9,849 nt of DNA from an uncultured Bacteroidales bacterium (GCA_947367415.1 CANBEE010000091.1:1-9849), one strand, 5' to 3'; shown: positions 1 to 5,501, numbered from the stretch's first letter. The notes: generated by a model not told the origin, from the sequence alone. Made by a program: numbers and translations.

Positions 1-17
1 AAGCTGCACTCGTTGAA

Positions 18-35
18 AATAGAGTAAACTCTATT
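18..35. promoter_or_regulatory. Perfect dyad, possible operator
   Basis: AATAGAGT and ACTCTATT form perfect 8-bp inverted arms around a 2-nt AA spacer. The dyad lies just upstream of the rightward -7 box at 49-56 and covers the place where a -33 element would be, a usual position for a regulator site. No T-run follows it, so it is not a terminator. What binds there is unknown. Confidence 0.35.
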
Positions 36-48
36 CACTCGCTTGCAT

Positions 49-56
49 TACCTTTG
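49..56 (+). promoter_or_regulatory. Bacteroidetes-type -7 box, rightward
   Basis: TACCTTTG matches the Bacteroidetes -7 consensus TAnnTTTG and is followed by CA, as often seen. No TTG occurs 19-21 nt upstream, so the -33 element is poor; the dyad at 18-35 takes its place, which could mean activator dependence. A start near 60-63 would give a transcript of about 100 nt ending at the terminator at 123-161. Confidence 0.4.
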
Positions 57-60
57 CATT

Positions 61-161
61 TGAAATCGATTAACCATAATTGTTACGTAGCCAAAAGACT
101 ATTGATTTAATAGGAATAGAATCCGCCTCCCGATGCGAATCGCGAGGCGGGTGTTTTTTTT
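61..161 (+). ncRNA. Candidate small non-coding RNA
   Basis: This stretch is bounded on the left by a good -7 box and on the right by a strong intrinsic terminator, both on the plus strand, and contains no ORF with a plausible start before the terminator stem. A transcript would be about 100 nt with an AT-rich 5' part. It could equally be the 3' UTR of a rightward gene that ends before the window. No match to a known RNA family is recognised. Confidence 0.25.
123..161 (+). terminator. Intrinsic terminator with GNRA-type loop
   Basis: CCGCCTC (123-129) pairs with GAGGCGG (144-150). Inside, after one C-C mismatch, CGAT pairs with ATCG around a GCGA tetraloop. The stem is followed by GTG and eight T residues (154-161), so it best terminates rightward transcription. 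The T-run overlaps the stop codon of the leftward regulator gene (160-162). On the minus strand the hairpin is followed only by a mixed T-rich stretch, so use as a bidirectional terminator is possible but weaker. Confidence 0.7.
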
Positions 162-1110
162 ACAATTTGATGTCGGCAATGTCGACCAGCTTGTTCACGA
201 TGGCGTAGATGGTGAGTCCGGCCGGTGAGTGTATCTGCAGCTTGCGGGCGATGTTGCGCCGGTGAGTGATGACGGTGTGTATCGACAGACATAGGCTGTC
301 GGCGGTCTGCTTGTTGGTCATGCCCTTGACGACACAGGCAATGATCTCCTTCTCGCGTGCGCTCAGTGCCTCCTGCTCCACCTCTTGCGGCTGCTCCTGC
401 TTGGTGTTGCGGGCCTCCTTCTGCAGCTGTTGTTCCAGGGCCGATACGGCAGGCACCAGCAGGTAGTCCTCTACATCGCAATGGGTGGCGAGGTCCTGCT
501 CGCAGTTGTAGATATCGAAGAGCACGGCATTGAGCAGGTTGTTGTTCTCCTTTCCGGGGTAGTATTTCACGATGATGTTTTTCAGCTCCGTGAGCTTGGT
601 GTTCACCTGGTTGTGCTTGCTGGCGAAGGTGTCGATGTCGTAGGTGTTCGATATATTGCCGGCCAGCAGCTCCTCCACGTAGGTGAATACGTTGCGGTTC
701 TCATACTCCATGTGTCGGCGCACCTCGCGGGCATATTCGTCGAAGAATTTGAGGATGAGCGTGGCCACCTCATCGGCTCCCGAGCAGTCGATGGTCTCGA
801 TGAGCTTGCGGCGTATGGAGGGCAGGTTGAAGTCGAGGAAGTAGGAGTGTGCCCGCTTCAGGTAGTCGAGGAGGGCTGGCAGTGAATAGTTTTTGTAGCT
901 GCCTGCCTTGTGTATGGGCTCGTTGATGAAGTTGGCTACGGTGAGGAAGGTGGGGCAGTGTACGCCTTGCGACTCGCACACCTCTGCCACCGTGCGGTCA
1001 CCGAATCCGAGCGATATGCCAAAGCGGCTCATCACCATGAGCAGGGAGTAGTTGTCGCTGATGAGTGAGCTCATCCTGTCGGTCTCGCTGTATCGTCTTC
1101 TTTCGTTCAT
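160..1110 (-). CDS. RIC/hemerythrin-like di-iron sensor fused to LuxR-type HTH regulator
   Basis: A 316-residue cytoplasmic one-component transcription factor. Residues about 15-62 resemble the ScdA_N/DUF542 domain of RIC (YtfE) proteins, but the usual Cys-Cys pair is replaced by G35-F36. Residues about 80-230 form a hemerythrin-like four-helix domain with H88, H133, E137, H166, H210 and E214. The spacing of these follows the di-iron ligands of E. coli YtfE as I recall them (H84, H129, E133, H160, H204, E208). A Q/E-rich linker (about 229-248) leads to a GerE/LuxR helix-turn-helix at 249-311. There is no receiver or kinase domain. A role in sensing nitric oxide, oxygen or redox state through the iron centre is inferred from RIC chemistry; targets are unknown. 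The start at 1110 fits a promoter 20 nt upstream, which leaves a leader of about 15 nt without a Shine-Dalgarno. Confidence 0.85.
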   Translation of the reverse strand: MNERRRYSETDRMSSLISDNYSLLMVMSRFGISLGFGDRTVAEVCESQGVHCPTFLTVANFINEPIHKAGSYKNYSLPALLDYLKRAHSYFLDFNLPSIRRKLIETIDCSGADEVATLILKFFDEYAREVRRHMEYENRNVFTYVEELLAGNISNTYDIDTFASKHNQVNTKLTELKNIIVKYYPGKENNNLLNAVLFDIYNCEQDLATHCDVEDYLLVPAVSALEQQLQKEARNTKQEQPQEVEQEALSAREKEIIACVVKGMTNKQTADSLCLSIHTVITHRRNIARKLQIHSPAGLTIYAIVNKLVDIADIKL

Positions 1111-1129
1111 GGTTTTCGTTTTATGTGTG

Positions 1130-1160
1130 CAAAGATACGAAGAAACGAGCGAATAAGCAA
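1130..1160 (-). promoter_or_regulatory. Proximal promoter of the di-iron LuxR gene (module copy 1)
   Basis: Read on the minus strand, TTG (1158-1160), a 20-nt spacer and TATCTTTG (1130-1137) match the Bacteroidetes -33/-7 consensus. Transcription would start near 1123-1126, about 15 nt before the ATG. The whole 31-nt module, spacer included, is nearly repeated at 1242-1272. Confidence 0.75.
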
Positions 1161-1241
1161 CGACTTTGTTAGAGAAAGCTTGCTTTATTTAACAATGGCA
1201 TTGCTTATATCCAGCGAGTGAAAGTATCTTCTTGGTTACCA

Positions 1242-1272
1242 TAAAGATACGAAGGAAAGAGCGAATAAACAA
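1242..1272 (-). promoter_or_regulatory. Distal promoter of the di-iron LuxR gene (module copy 2)
   Basis: TTG (1270-1272), a 20-nt spacer and TATCTTTA (1242-1249) on the minus strand. It is identical to copy 1 at 27 of 31 positions. Its transcript would have a leader of about 125 nt that runs through copy 1. The TTG box lies in the T-rich tail of the terminator-like hairpin at 1274-1308, so termination of the upstream gene and initiation here share sequence. Confidence 0.6.
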
Positions 1273-1273
1273 G

Positions 1274-1308
1274 CAGCGAGAGGCATCACTGATGATACCT
1301 CTCTGCTG
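1274..1308 (-). terminator. Terminator-like hairpin after the outer-membrane protein gene
   Basis: GAGAGG pairs with CCTCTC; inside, ATCA pairs with TGAT around CTGA after one C-A mismatch; outside, CAGC pairs with GCTG across a 1-nt bulge. On the minus strand it follows the stop of the beta-barrel gene by about 28 nt and leads into TTGTTTATT, which is T-rich but not a pure run. Confidence 0.55.
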
Positions 1309-1335
1309 ACAGGAGTTTATATAGTGCCCCTAGCC

Positions 1336-1959
1336 TCAGAAAGCAAGACCAAGGCGGAAGCCGAAGTTGCCGGGCGTCTCCATGTCGCGCCCCATCACAG
1401 AACCGTTGTTGGTGGAGAAGCTGTAGTAGGCAGCAGCGTGCAAGCCCATGCCGTTGTCCCACGGGTACCAGCGTACACCCACCTCGGGCGACATGTAGAA
1501 GCCCCAGCTGTCCTCAGACGACTTGTATATGTAGTAGTACGACGACATGTTGGCATACTCGGCACCCAGCTTCAGGGCCACGTAGGGTTGCCATTCCGAC
1601 TCGATGATGCGGTACAGGGCAGTCACACCGAAGGGGAGCTGGTAGAGCGAGCGCTGCTGGTCGGTATACACAGCTGTCTCGTGACCGATGTTCACTACGC
1701 TGCGGTCGACATACTGGTTGTTGGTGTGGAAGTTCATGAAGGCACCGATGGCAATGTCCGGTGTGAGATACCAGCCGGCATCGAAGTTCATGCCCCAGCC
1801 ACTGGCTTTGTCGGCAAACTTGTTGATAGGCATGTTGAACTGCCAGTCTACGTTATAGTAGGCATCGAGCGATACCTGTGACTTGGCGGGCAGGCTGAGT
1901 CCGGCAAAGAGGACTACGGCAAGGGCCAGTCGGATTGAATATTTCTTAAGGGTTGTCAT
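1336..1959 (-). CDS. Small outer-membrane beta-barrel protein
   Basis: A 207-residue exported protein. Residues 1-28 form a signal peptide: a basic start, a hydrophobic core, and likely cleavage after LPAKS. The mature part alternates polar and hydrophobic residues with many aromatic girdle positions (such as YYNVDWQF, WYLTPDIAIGAFMNF, YYYIY, GVRWYPW) and ends in GFRLGLAF, with the C-terminal Phe typical of proteins inserted by the BAM machinery. This resembles the eight-stranded OmpW/OmpX-like barrels that are abundant in Bacteroidales. The ligand or role is unknown. The gene lies 105 nt downstream of the DUF4136-like lipoprotein gene on the same strand, with no terminator seen between them, so they may be cotranscribed. 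The start is supported by the signal peptide and by the TAACCCTTAA motif 11 nt upstream. Confidence 0.75.
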   Translation of the reverse strand: MTTLKKYSIRLALAVVLFAGLSLPAKSQVSLDAYYNVDWQFNMPINKFADKASGWGMNFDAGWYLTPDIAIGAFMNFHTNNQYVDRSVVNIGHETAVYTDQQRSLYQLPFGVTALYRIIESEWQPYVALKLGAEYANMSSYYYIYKSSEDSWGFYMSPEVGVRWYPWDNGMGLHAAAYYSFSTNNGSVMGRDMETPGNFGFRLGLAF

Positions 1960-1963
1960 ATTT

Positions 1964-2040
1964 TTTAGGGTTAAGGGTTAAGAGTTGAAAGTTGAACCGA
2001 AGGTCGACGCCCAAAGGGGCTAAAGTCTAAGATGAAAGTT
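1964..2040. repeat. Heptad array plus 40-nt core, copy A
   Basis: Five 7-nt units run in exact phase from 1964 to 1998: TTTAGGG, TTAAGGG, TTAAGAG, TTGAAAG, TTGAACC. Each contains TAG, TAA or TGA on the plus strand. They are followed by a unique-looking core, including GGGGCTAAAGTC and AAGATGAAAGTT, that recurs at 5396-5466. Copy A has about 12 extra bases in the core, near 2003-2014. The element fills most of the gap between the two envelope genes. Confidence 0.75.
1971..1980 (-). promoter_or_regulatory. Leader motif TAACCCTTAA, copy 1
   Basis: On the minus strand this 10-mer ends 11 nt before the ATG of the beta-barrel gene. The same 10-mer occurs 11 nt before the DUF4136-like gene and 12 nt before the NlpE-like gene. 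The fixed distance suggests a role in translation initiation or mRNA control; this is inferred. Confidence 0.45.
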
Positions 2041-2064
2041 TTCCATCAACTTGATACGAACTTA

Positions 2065-2700
2065 CTACTTCAGGTATGGTGACTGACTGAATGCCTGTCC
2101 TATGGCTTGCTGCACCTCGGTAGTGTTGAGGGTGCCGTCGCTGTTGAGCAGACCACTGATGTAGCTGGTCCATACCACCTTGAGATGTTGCGATGTGCCT
2201 CGTGTAGGAGTCAGGTCGACGAGCTCGCCCAGGATTGATCCTGTAGTGTACGAGTAGGTGATGTTGTAGGGCCAGTACCATCCGCCCCAGTCACCCCAAT
2301 AGCTGAACTGCCAGTACCAGGGATAGCCATACCACCAGGGGTAGTTGTTGTAGTAGCGGAACTTGTAGGTGTCCTCGATGTAGCTTATCTGCAGGCCGAG
2401 GTCGGCATCGTCCATGTCGAGCGTGCGCACATAGCCGGCGCTCTCCATGCCCTTGATGTAGTTGGCGATGATGATGTCCGAGGCAGGAGTGCCATACAGG
2501 TACTTGGGCTTGTTGGAGCTGTTGTCGATGATGAGCACGCTGTCGGGCACGTAGAAGGTGGTCATCTTGTCGAAGTTGGTGTCGTCATCATAATTGGTGT
2601 ACACCAGATAGTCGTCGTCGAGCTTGCCCGTGTCGGGGGTCTTCTCGCAGGCAGTGACGAGCAGTGCTGCTGCAAAGAGCATGGGAATGACTTTTTTCAT
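2065..2700 (-). CDS. DUF4136-like lipoprotein with aromatic-rich segment
   Basis: A 211-residue lipoprotein. It has an MKK start, a hydrophobic stretch and the lipobox LVTAC, with acylated Cys18. An acidic segment (DDDYLVYTNYDDDTNFDK, 28-45) leads into a fold resembling DUF4136: a TFYVPDSV strand, then a helix with IANYIKGMESAGYVRT (near 78-93), then ADLGLQISY. Residues about 112-151 are extremely rich in Tyr and Trp and low in charge, as in many members of this family. The C-terminal helix (TEVQQAIGQAFSQSPY) also fits. The molecular function of the family is unknown; it is probably anchored in a membrane and faces the periplasm or the cell surface. The gene sits between two other envelope-protein genes. 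The start is supported by the lipobox and the TAACCCTTAA motif. Confidence 0.8.
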   Translation of the reverse strand: MKKVIPMLFAAALLVTACEKTPDTGKLDDDYLVYTNYDDDTNFDKMTTFYVPDSVLIIDNSSNKPKYLYGTPASDIIIANYIKGMESAGYVRTLDMDDADLGLQISYIEDTYKFRYYNNYPWWYGYPWYWQFSYWGDWGGWYWPYNITYSYTTGSILGELVDLTPTRGTSQHLKVVWTSYISGLLNSDGTLNTTEVQQAIGQAFSQSPYLK

Positions 2701-2711
2701 AATGTTCTTGA

Positions 2712-2721
2712 TTAAGGGTTA
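2712..2721 (-). promoter_or_regulatory. Leader motif TAACCCTTAA, copy 2
   Basis: The same 10-mer as at 1971-1980, ending 11 nt upstream of the ATG of the DUF4136-like lipoprotein gene. The flanking sequence differs between the copies, so the conservation is confined to the motif and its distance. Confidence 0.45.
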
Positions 2722-2732
2722 TTTCTTATGGG

Positions 2733-2753
2733 TTTATGGTTTATGGTTTAGAG
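2733..2753. repeat. Short heptad array
   Basis: Three 7-nt units in phase: TTTATGG, TTTATGG, TTTAGAG. A related TTATGGG precedes them. On the minus strand the first two units contain TAA. This is the same kind of 7-nt periodicity as in the other intergenic spaces of the window. Confidence 0.6.
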
Positions 2754-2811
2754 TACCATTCGGATGGCAACTTACGTTTCATAATTAACTTCGTTGATAC
2801 TTGGCAGAAGA

Positions 2812-2925
2812 GCGACAAGTCGCAACTCCTCGGGAGAACTGAAGTTCTCTCCGTCGCAACCAACGCTCTTTCGCGTTGGCGCTGAAAGATTGCAAGTGAC
2901 CTTGCATCTTGCTCGTTTGCGCAAG
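2812..2925. repeat. Cluster of five short inverted repeats
   Basis: Within 114 nt lie GCGAC/GTCGC (2812-2823, loop 2), GAGAACT/AGTTCTC (2834-2849, extendable to 2832-2851 with one G-T pair), CCAACGC/GCGTTGG (2860-2879, loop 6), TGCAAG/CTTGCA (2891-2906, loop 4) and CTTGC/GCAAG (2908-2925, loop 8). GTCGCAAC also occurs twice as a direct repeat (2819-2826, 2853-2860). The cluster lies between the NlpE-like and DUF4136-like genes and would be in the 5' leader of the latter or the 3' end of the former. It encodes no convincing protein. It could be a structured RNA, a terminator region or a mobile palindromic remnant. Confidence 0.55.
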
Positions 2926-2960
2926 TATTCACAACTCATAATTCAGAAGCAAGCATCTTG

Positions 2961-3452
2961 TTATTTTCTACGTAGCTTATGCTTGATGTCCTTTGACACG
3001 CGTTTCAGGTCCTTGTCCACCTTGTGCAGTGCGCTGTCACCCTCGGCCACGAGGCGCAGTTTGGGTCGGTTGCTGTAGGAGATCAGTTCATACACCACCG
3101 CGGTGGAGTCGTTGGGCATGCCCACCATCACGATTTTCTCTCCCTCGTCCTTGTTGGTACGCGCCATGCCGTTCGTCTCGGTGTAGCTCTCCGTGAGGCT
3201 GTAGGTGCCGTCGGCATTCAGTCCGTAGCTGTTGATGGTGAGCACATAGTTGGCGGGCTGTCCCGCATCGGTAGGCATCACACCCTCGTACACGTAGGTC
3301 TGTAGGTCGCCGATGGTAGAGTCATTGATCATATAGAGGCTGTCGCTGTATGCCTCCACTGCGATTGCCGGTTCGGCTTTCTTCTTGTTCCCGCAGGAAA
3401 CTGCAAGTGCGGCCATGCATACAGCAGCCGCGATGGTAAGCGTTTTCTTCAT
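2961..3452 (-). CDS. Small lipoprotein with NlpE-N-like fold
   Basis: A 163-residue lipoprotein with lipobox LAVSC (acylated Cys20) followed by a lysine-rich GNKKK linker. Residues about 51-135 resemble the N-terminal domain of NlpE: YVYEGVMPTDAG, then YVLTINSYGLNADGTYSLTESYTE and a later VVYELISYSNRPKLRLV hairpin. The CxxC motif that E. coli NlpE has in this region is absent, so copper binding should not be assumed. The C-terminus (about 142-163) is a strongly basic helix ending in HKLRRK. The role is unknown; by analogy it may be an envelope-stress or surface-sensing lipoprotein. A promoter module lies about 120 nt upstream and TAACCCTTAA lies 12 nt before the ATG. It is probably its own transcription unit, or the first gene of the envelope group. 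Confidence 0.75.
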   Translation of the reverse strand: MKKTLTIAAAVCMAALAVSCGNKKKAEPAIAVEAYSDSLYMINDSTIGDLQTYVYEGVMPTDAGQPANYVLTINSYGLNADGTYSLTESYTETNGMARTNKDEGEKIVMVGMPNDSTAVVYELISYSNRPKLRLVAEGDSALHKVDKDLKRVSKDIKHKLRRK

Positions 3453-3464
3453 TGTCTTTTCCGT

Positions 3465-3474
3465 TTAAGGGTTA
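3465..3474 (-). promoter_or_regulatory. Leader motif TAACCCTTAA, copy 3
   Basis: Third copy of the 10-mer, ending 12 nt before the ATG of the NlpE-like lipoprotein gene. Copies 1 and 3 extend to TTAACCCTTAA, which has TTAA arms around CCC. Confidence 0.45.
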
Positions 3475-3573
3475 ATTGCAATGAAGTAACATTTCTCCTC
3501 CCCTTTTGTTTTCGGCACCGGACTATTCTTCCTTCAAGTATTATCCCATTTATAAGTTTTTATCTTTCGTGGG

Positions 3574-3604
3574 TAGAGGTACGAATAAGCGGGCGAATAA
3601 ACAA
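3574..3604 (-). promoter_or_regulatory. Promoter of the NlpE-like gene (module copy 3)
   Basis: TTG (3602-3604), a 20-nt spacer and TACCTCTA (3574-3581) on the minus strand. The 31-nt module matches the one at 1242-1272 at 24 positions, with an unbroken shared block TTGTTTATTCGC at its upstream end. The -7 box is poorer than in copies 1 and 2. The leader would be about 115 nt. Confidence 0.5.
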
Positions 3605-3656
3605 TAAATAATGGGAAAGTTCACTTTTACAACTATAAATAGAGTCAAACGACCTA

Positions 3657-3684
3657 TGGCGGCCATCTCTACTTATGGCCGCCA
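3657..3684 (-). terminator. Perfect GC-rich hairpin after the M56 gene
   Basis: TGGCGGCCAT and ATGGCCGCCA form a perfect 10-bp stem with an 8-nt loop, 29 nt past the stop of the M56 peptidase gene. It is the strongest short stem in the window. No T-run follows on either strand, so it may be an atypical terminator or a 3'-end stabiliser. Confidence 0.5.
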
Positions 3685-3712
3685 CGATGCGATTCAGGAC
3701 TCTATCCAGCTT

Positions 3713-5389
3713 CTATTCTGAGAGTCGGAATACGATGGGCATTTCGAAGCGTGCATCCACGGGAGTGCCGCGCTGCTCGCCTGGTTTCCACTTCGGCATA
3801 GCGCTGATGACGCGTACGGCCTCGGCATCGAGCTCGGGGTTGACGCTGCGGATGACCTTGACGTCGGATACGCTGCCGTCTTTCTTTACTGTGAACTCCA
3901 CTTCGACCTTGCCCTGTATGCCTGCTTGCTGAGCTGCAGCAGGGTATCTGACGTTTCGTTGGAGGAACTTCATCAGCTCGCCCATGCCACCGGGGAACTC
4001 GGGAGTTCGCTCTACTACGACGAATATCTCGCCTTCATCGCTTTTTGAGGATGAGGTCTTTGGCTCGGGCACAGGGTATGACTTCTTTTCCGGTGCGTAG
4101 GCTACGACCATCATCTCAGGGATGCTGTGTGCCTCTTCACGCATTGTCACGGTCATTGACTTGCTTCCGCCTCGGGGGATGATGACCTTGGGCTCCTGCA
4201 TGCCGACGAATGAGAATCTCATAGCAAGACCTTCGTAACTCTCGAGTGAGAACTTGCCATTGTGTGATGATACGCATGCAGCTATTATGCGTCCGTCTGC
4301 GGGATTCGTGACCACAATGGATACACCTGCAATAGGCTTGCCTGTTCGCTCATTGATGACCTTTCCTGATACGTTGACGAGCTTGGCAGGAGAATTTTCA
4401 GCACTTTTAACCTCATCTGCTTTTGCAATTGAAGTTAAATCATTAACTTTGACACTTGAAATCTCGTTGAGCTTGTTTGAGACTTCGGGACGGGCAAACA
4501 CTGCCACCGACAAGGCGGCCAATGGAAGTATGCTGAGATACTTCAGACGTGCCCACGGATTTGATCGTTTTTTCAACATCATAGTGATACGTTTTTTAAG
4601 TGAACTGTGATTGAGGTTGTTGGCCATAGAGTAGAGCCTTGTGCCAACAGCCTTTTTTATTAATAGTGTTTGATAATCTCTCGCGTTGATGCCGCTCTGC
4701 ACCACCATGTCGTCGGCCTCGTACTCGTGCAGGGTGCGCAGCTCCTGTTTGAGTAGCCATGCCGTGGGGTTGAACCACTGGAACAGCAGGCACACGTCGG
4801 CCAGCAACAGGTCCCACGAGTGGCGGTGGGCGATGTGGGCCAGCTCATGTATGAGTATGGCGCGGCCACTCTCCTCGAGGCTCTTGCGCGACACGACAAT
4901 CAGATGCATCCAGCTGAATGGTGCAAGCTCCTCGTCGTGTACGTACAGGCGGACGTGCGTCCCCTTCTCCTTTATATTTATATATTCGGGCATCGGCTCG
5001 CGCTTCGCCTTGCGGATGAGACTGCCCAGTCGAACGAACGAAATCAGCTGATGGCAAGCATATACGATGCAGCCAAGGAGGTATATCCATAGCAGGACAT
5101 GTGCCCAGCTAAGTGTGGTGAGCGGTGCCGATGCTACCTCCTGCACAGCATCCATGGCTTGCGGCTGTAGGGTAGGGAACTCCTGTGGCATTGTCATAGC
5201 TATGCTGCTTGTAGGTAGTGCGCTGCCGATGGTTACCAGTGGCAGCAGGGCCGACAGTGCCAATAGGGCGAGCAGCGCTATGCGGTTGAACCGATGGAAT
5301 GTCTCCCGACTCAGCAGCAGACGGTAAGCCGGATAGAAAAGTATGAGGCAGAAGGCCGATTTCAGTGTGTAGGATAGGAAGGTTCCCAT
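3713..5389 (-). CDS. M56 (BlaR1/MecR1-type) membrane peptidase with TonB_C domain
   Basis: 558 residues. Membrane segments lie near 6-27, 37-56, 95-118 and 283-299. The zinc peptidase domain carries HELAH (181-185) and a downstream HEYEADD (221-227), in which E224 is the likely third ligand; WFNPTAWLLKQELR (205-218) is also typical of M56. After the last membrane segment come a carboxypeptidase-regulatory-like beta-sandwich (about 336-417) and a TonB_C domain (about 462-556, with EFPGGMGELMKFL and RYPAAAQQAGIQG). The penicillin-sensing domain of staphylococcal BlaR1 is absent. The family role is to inactivate the partner repressor on a signal; here the signal is unknown and would be read in the periplasm. 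It lies 117 nt downstream of the repressor gene and is probably cotranscribed with it. Residues 300-335 are an AT-rich linker. Confidence 0.9.
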   Translation of the reverse strand: MGTFLSYTLKSAFCLILFYPAYRLLLSRETFHRFNRIALLALLALSALLPLVTIGSALPTSSIAMTMPQEFPTLQPQAMDAVQEVASAPLTTLSWAHVLLWIYLLGCIVYACHQLISFVRLGSLIRKAKREPMPEYINIKEKGTHVRLYVHDEELAPFSWMHLIVVSRKSLEESGRAILIHELAHIAHRHSWDLLLADVCLLFQWFNPTAWLLKQELRTLHEYEADDMVVQSGINARDYQTLLIKKAVGTRLYSMANNLNHSSLKKRITMMLKKRSNPWARLKYLSILPLAALSVAVFARPEVSNKLNEISSVKVNDLTSIAKADEVKSAENSPAKLVNVSGKVINERTGKPIAGVSIVVTNPADGRIIAACVSSHNGKFSLESYEGLAMRFSFVGMQEPKVIIPRGGSKSMTVTMREEAHSIPEMMVVAYAPEKKSYPVPEPKTSSSKSDEGEIFVVVERTPEFPGGMGELMKFLQRNVRYPAAAQQAGIQGKVEVEFTVKKDGSVSDVKVIRSVNPELDAEAVRVISAMPKWKPGEQRGTPVDARFEMPIVFRLSE

Positions 5390-5395
5390 GTCTGG

Positions 5396-5466
5396 TTTAT
5401 GGTTGAGAGGTTAAGAGTTGAAAGTTGAAAGATGAACCGAAGGGGCTAAAGTCAAAGATGAAAGTT
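5396..5466. repeat. Heptad array plus core, copy B
   Basis: Units include TTTATGG, TTGAGAG, then (after one extra G) TTAAGAG, TTGAAAG, TTGAAAG and ATGAACC from 5411 to 5438. They are followed by the GGGGCTAAAGTC and AAGATGAAAGTT core also found at 1999-2040. This copy lacks the 12-base stretch present in copy A. It fills the 5' leader of the M56 gene. Confidence 0.75.
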
Positions 5467-5501
5467 GCCCGCAAGCGGTTTCTGCTCTCGCTACGCTGCG
5501 G

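Noticed and set aside
1175..1186. AAAGC/GCTTT inverted repeat between the two promoters of gene 1
   Set aside because: Five-base arms with a 2-nt loop are too short to distinguish from chance.
2741..2932. Small minus-strand frame of 63 codons in the hairpin cluster
   Set aside because: No recognisable start context or domain; the sequence is explained by overlapping inverted repeats.
3631..3647. Possible further operator for the BlaI-type repressor (AACTATAAA half-site)
   Set aside because: The left half matches but the right half does not form a TAGTT arm, so it is not supported as a site.
3657..3684. Canonical intrinsic terminator call for the 10-bp hairpin
   Set aside because: The stem is perfect but no T-run follows on either strand; kept only as an atypical terminator or stabiliser.
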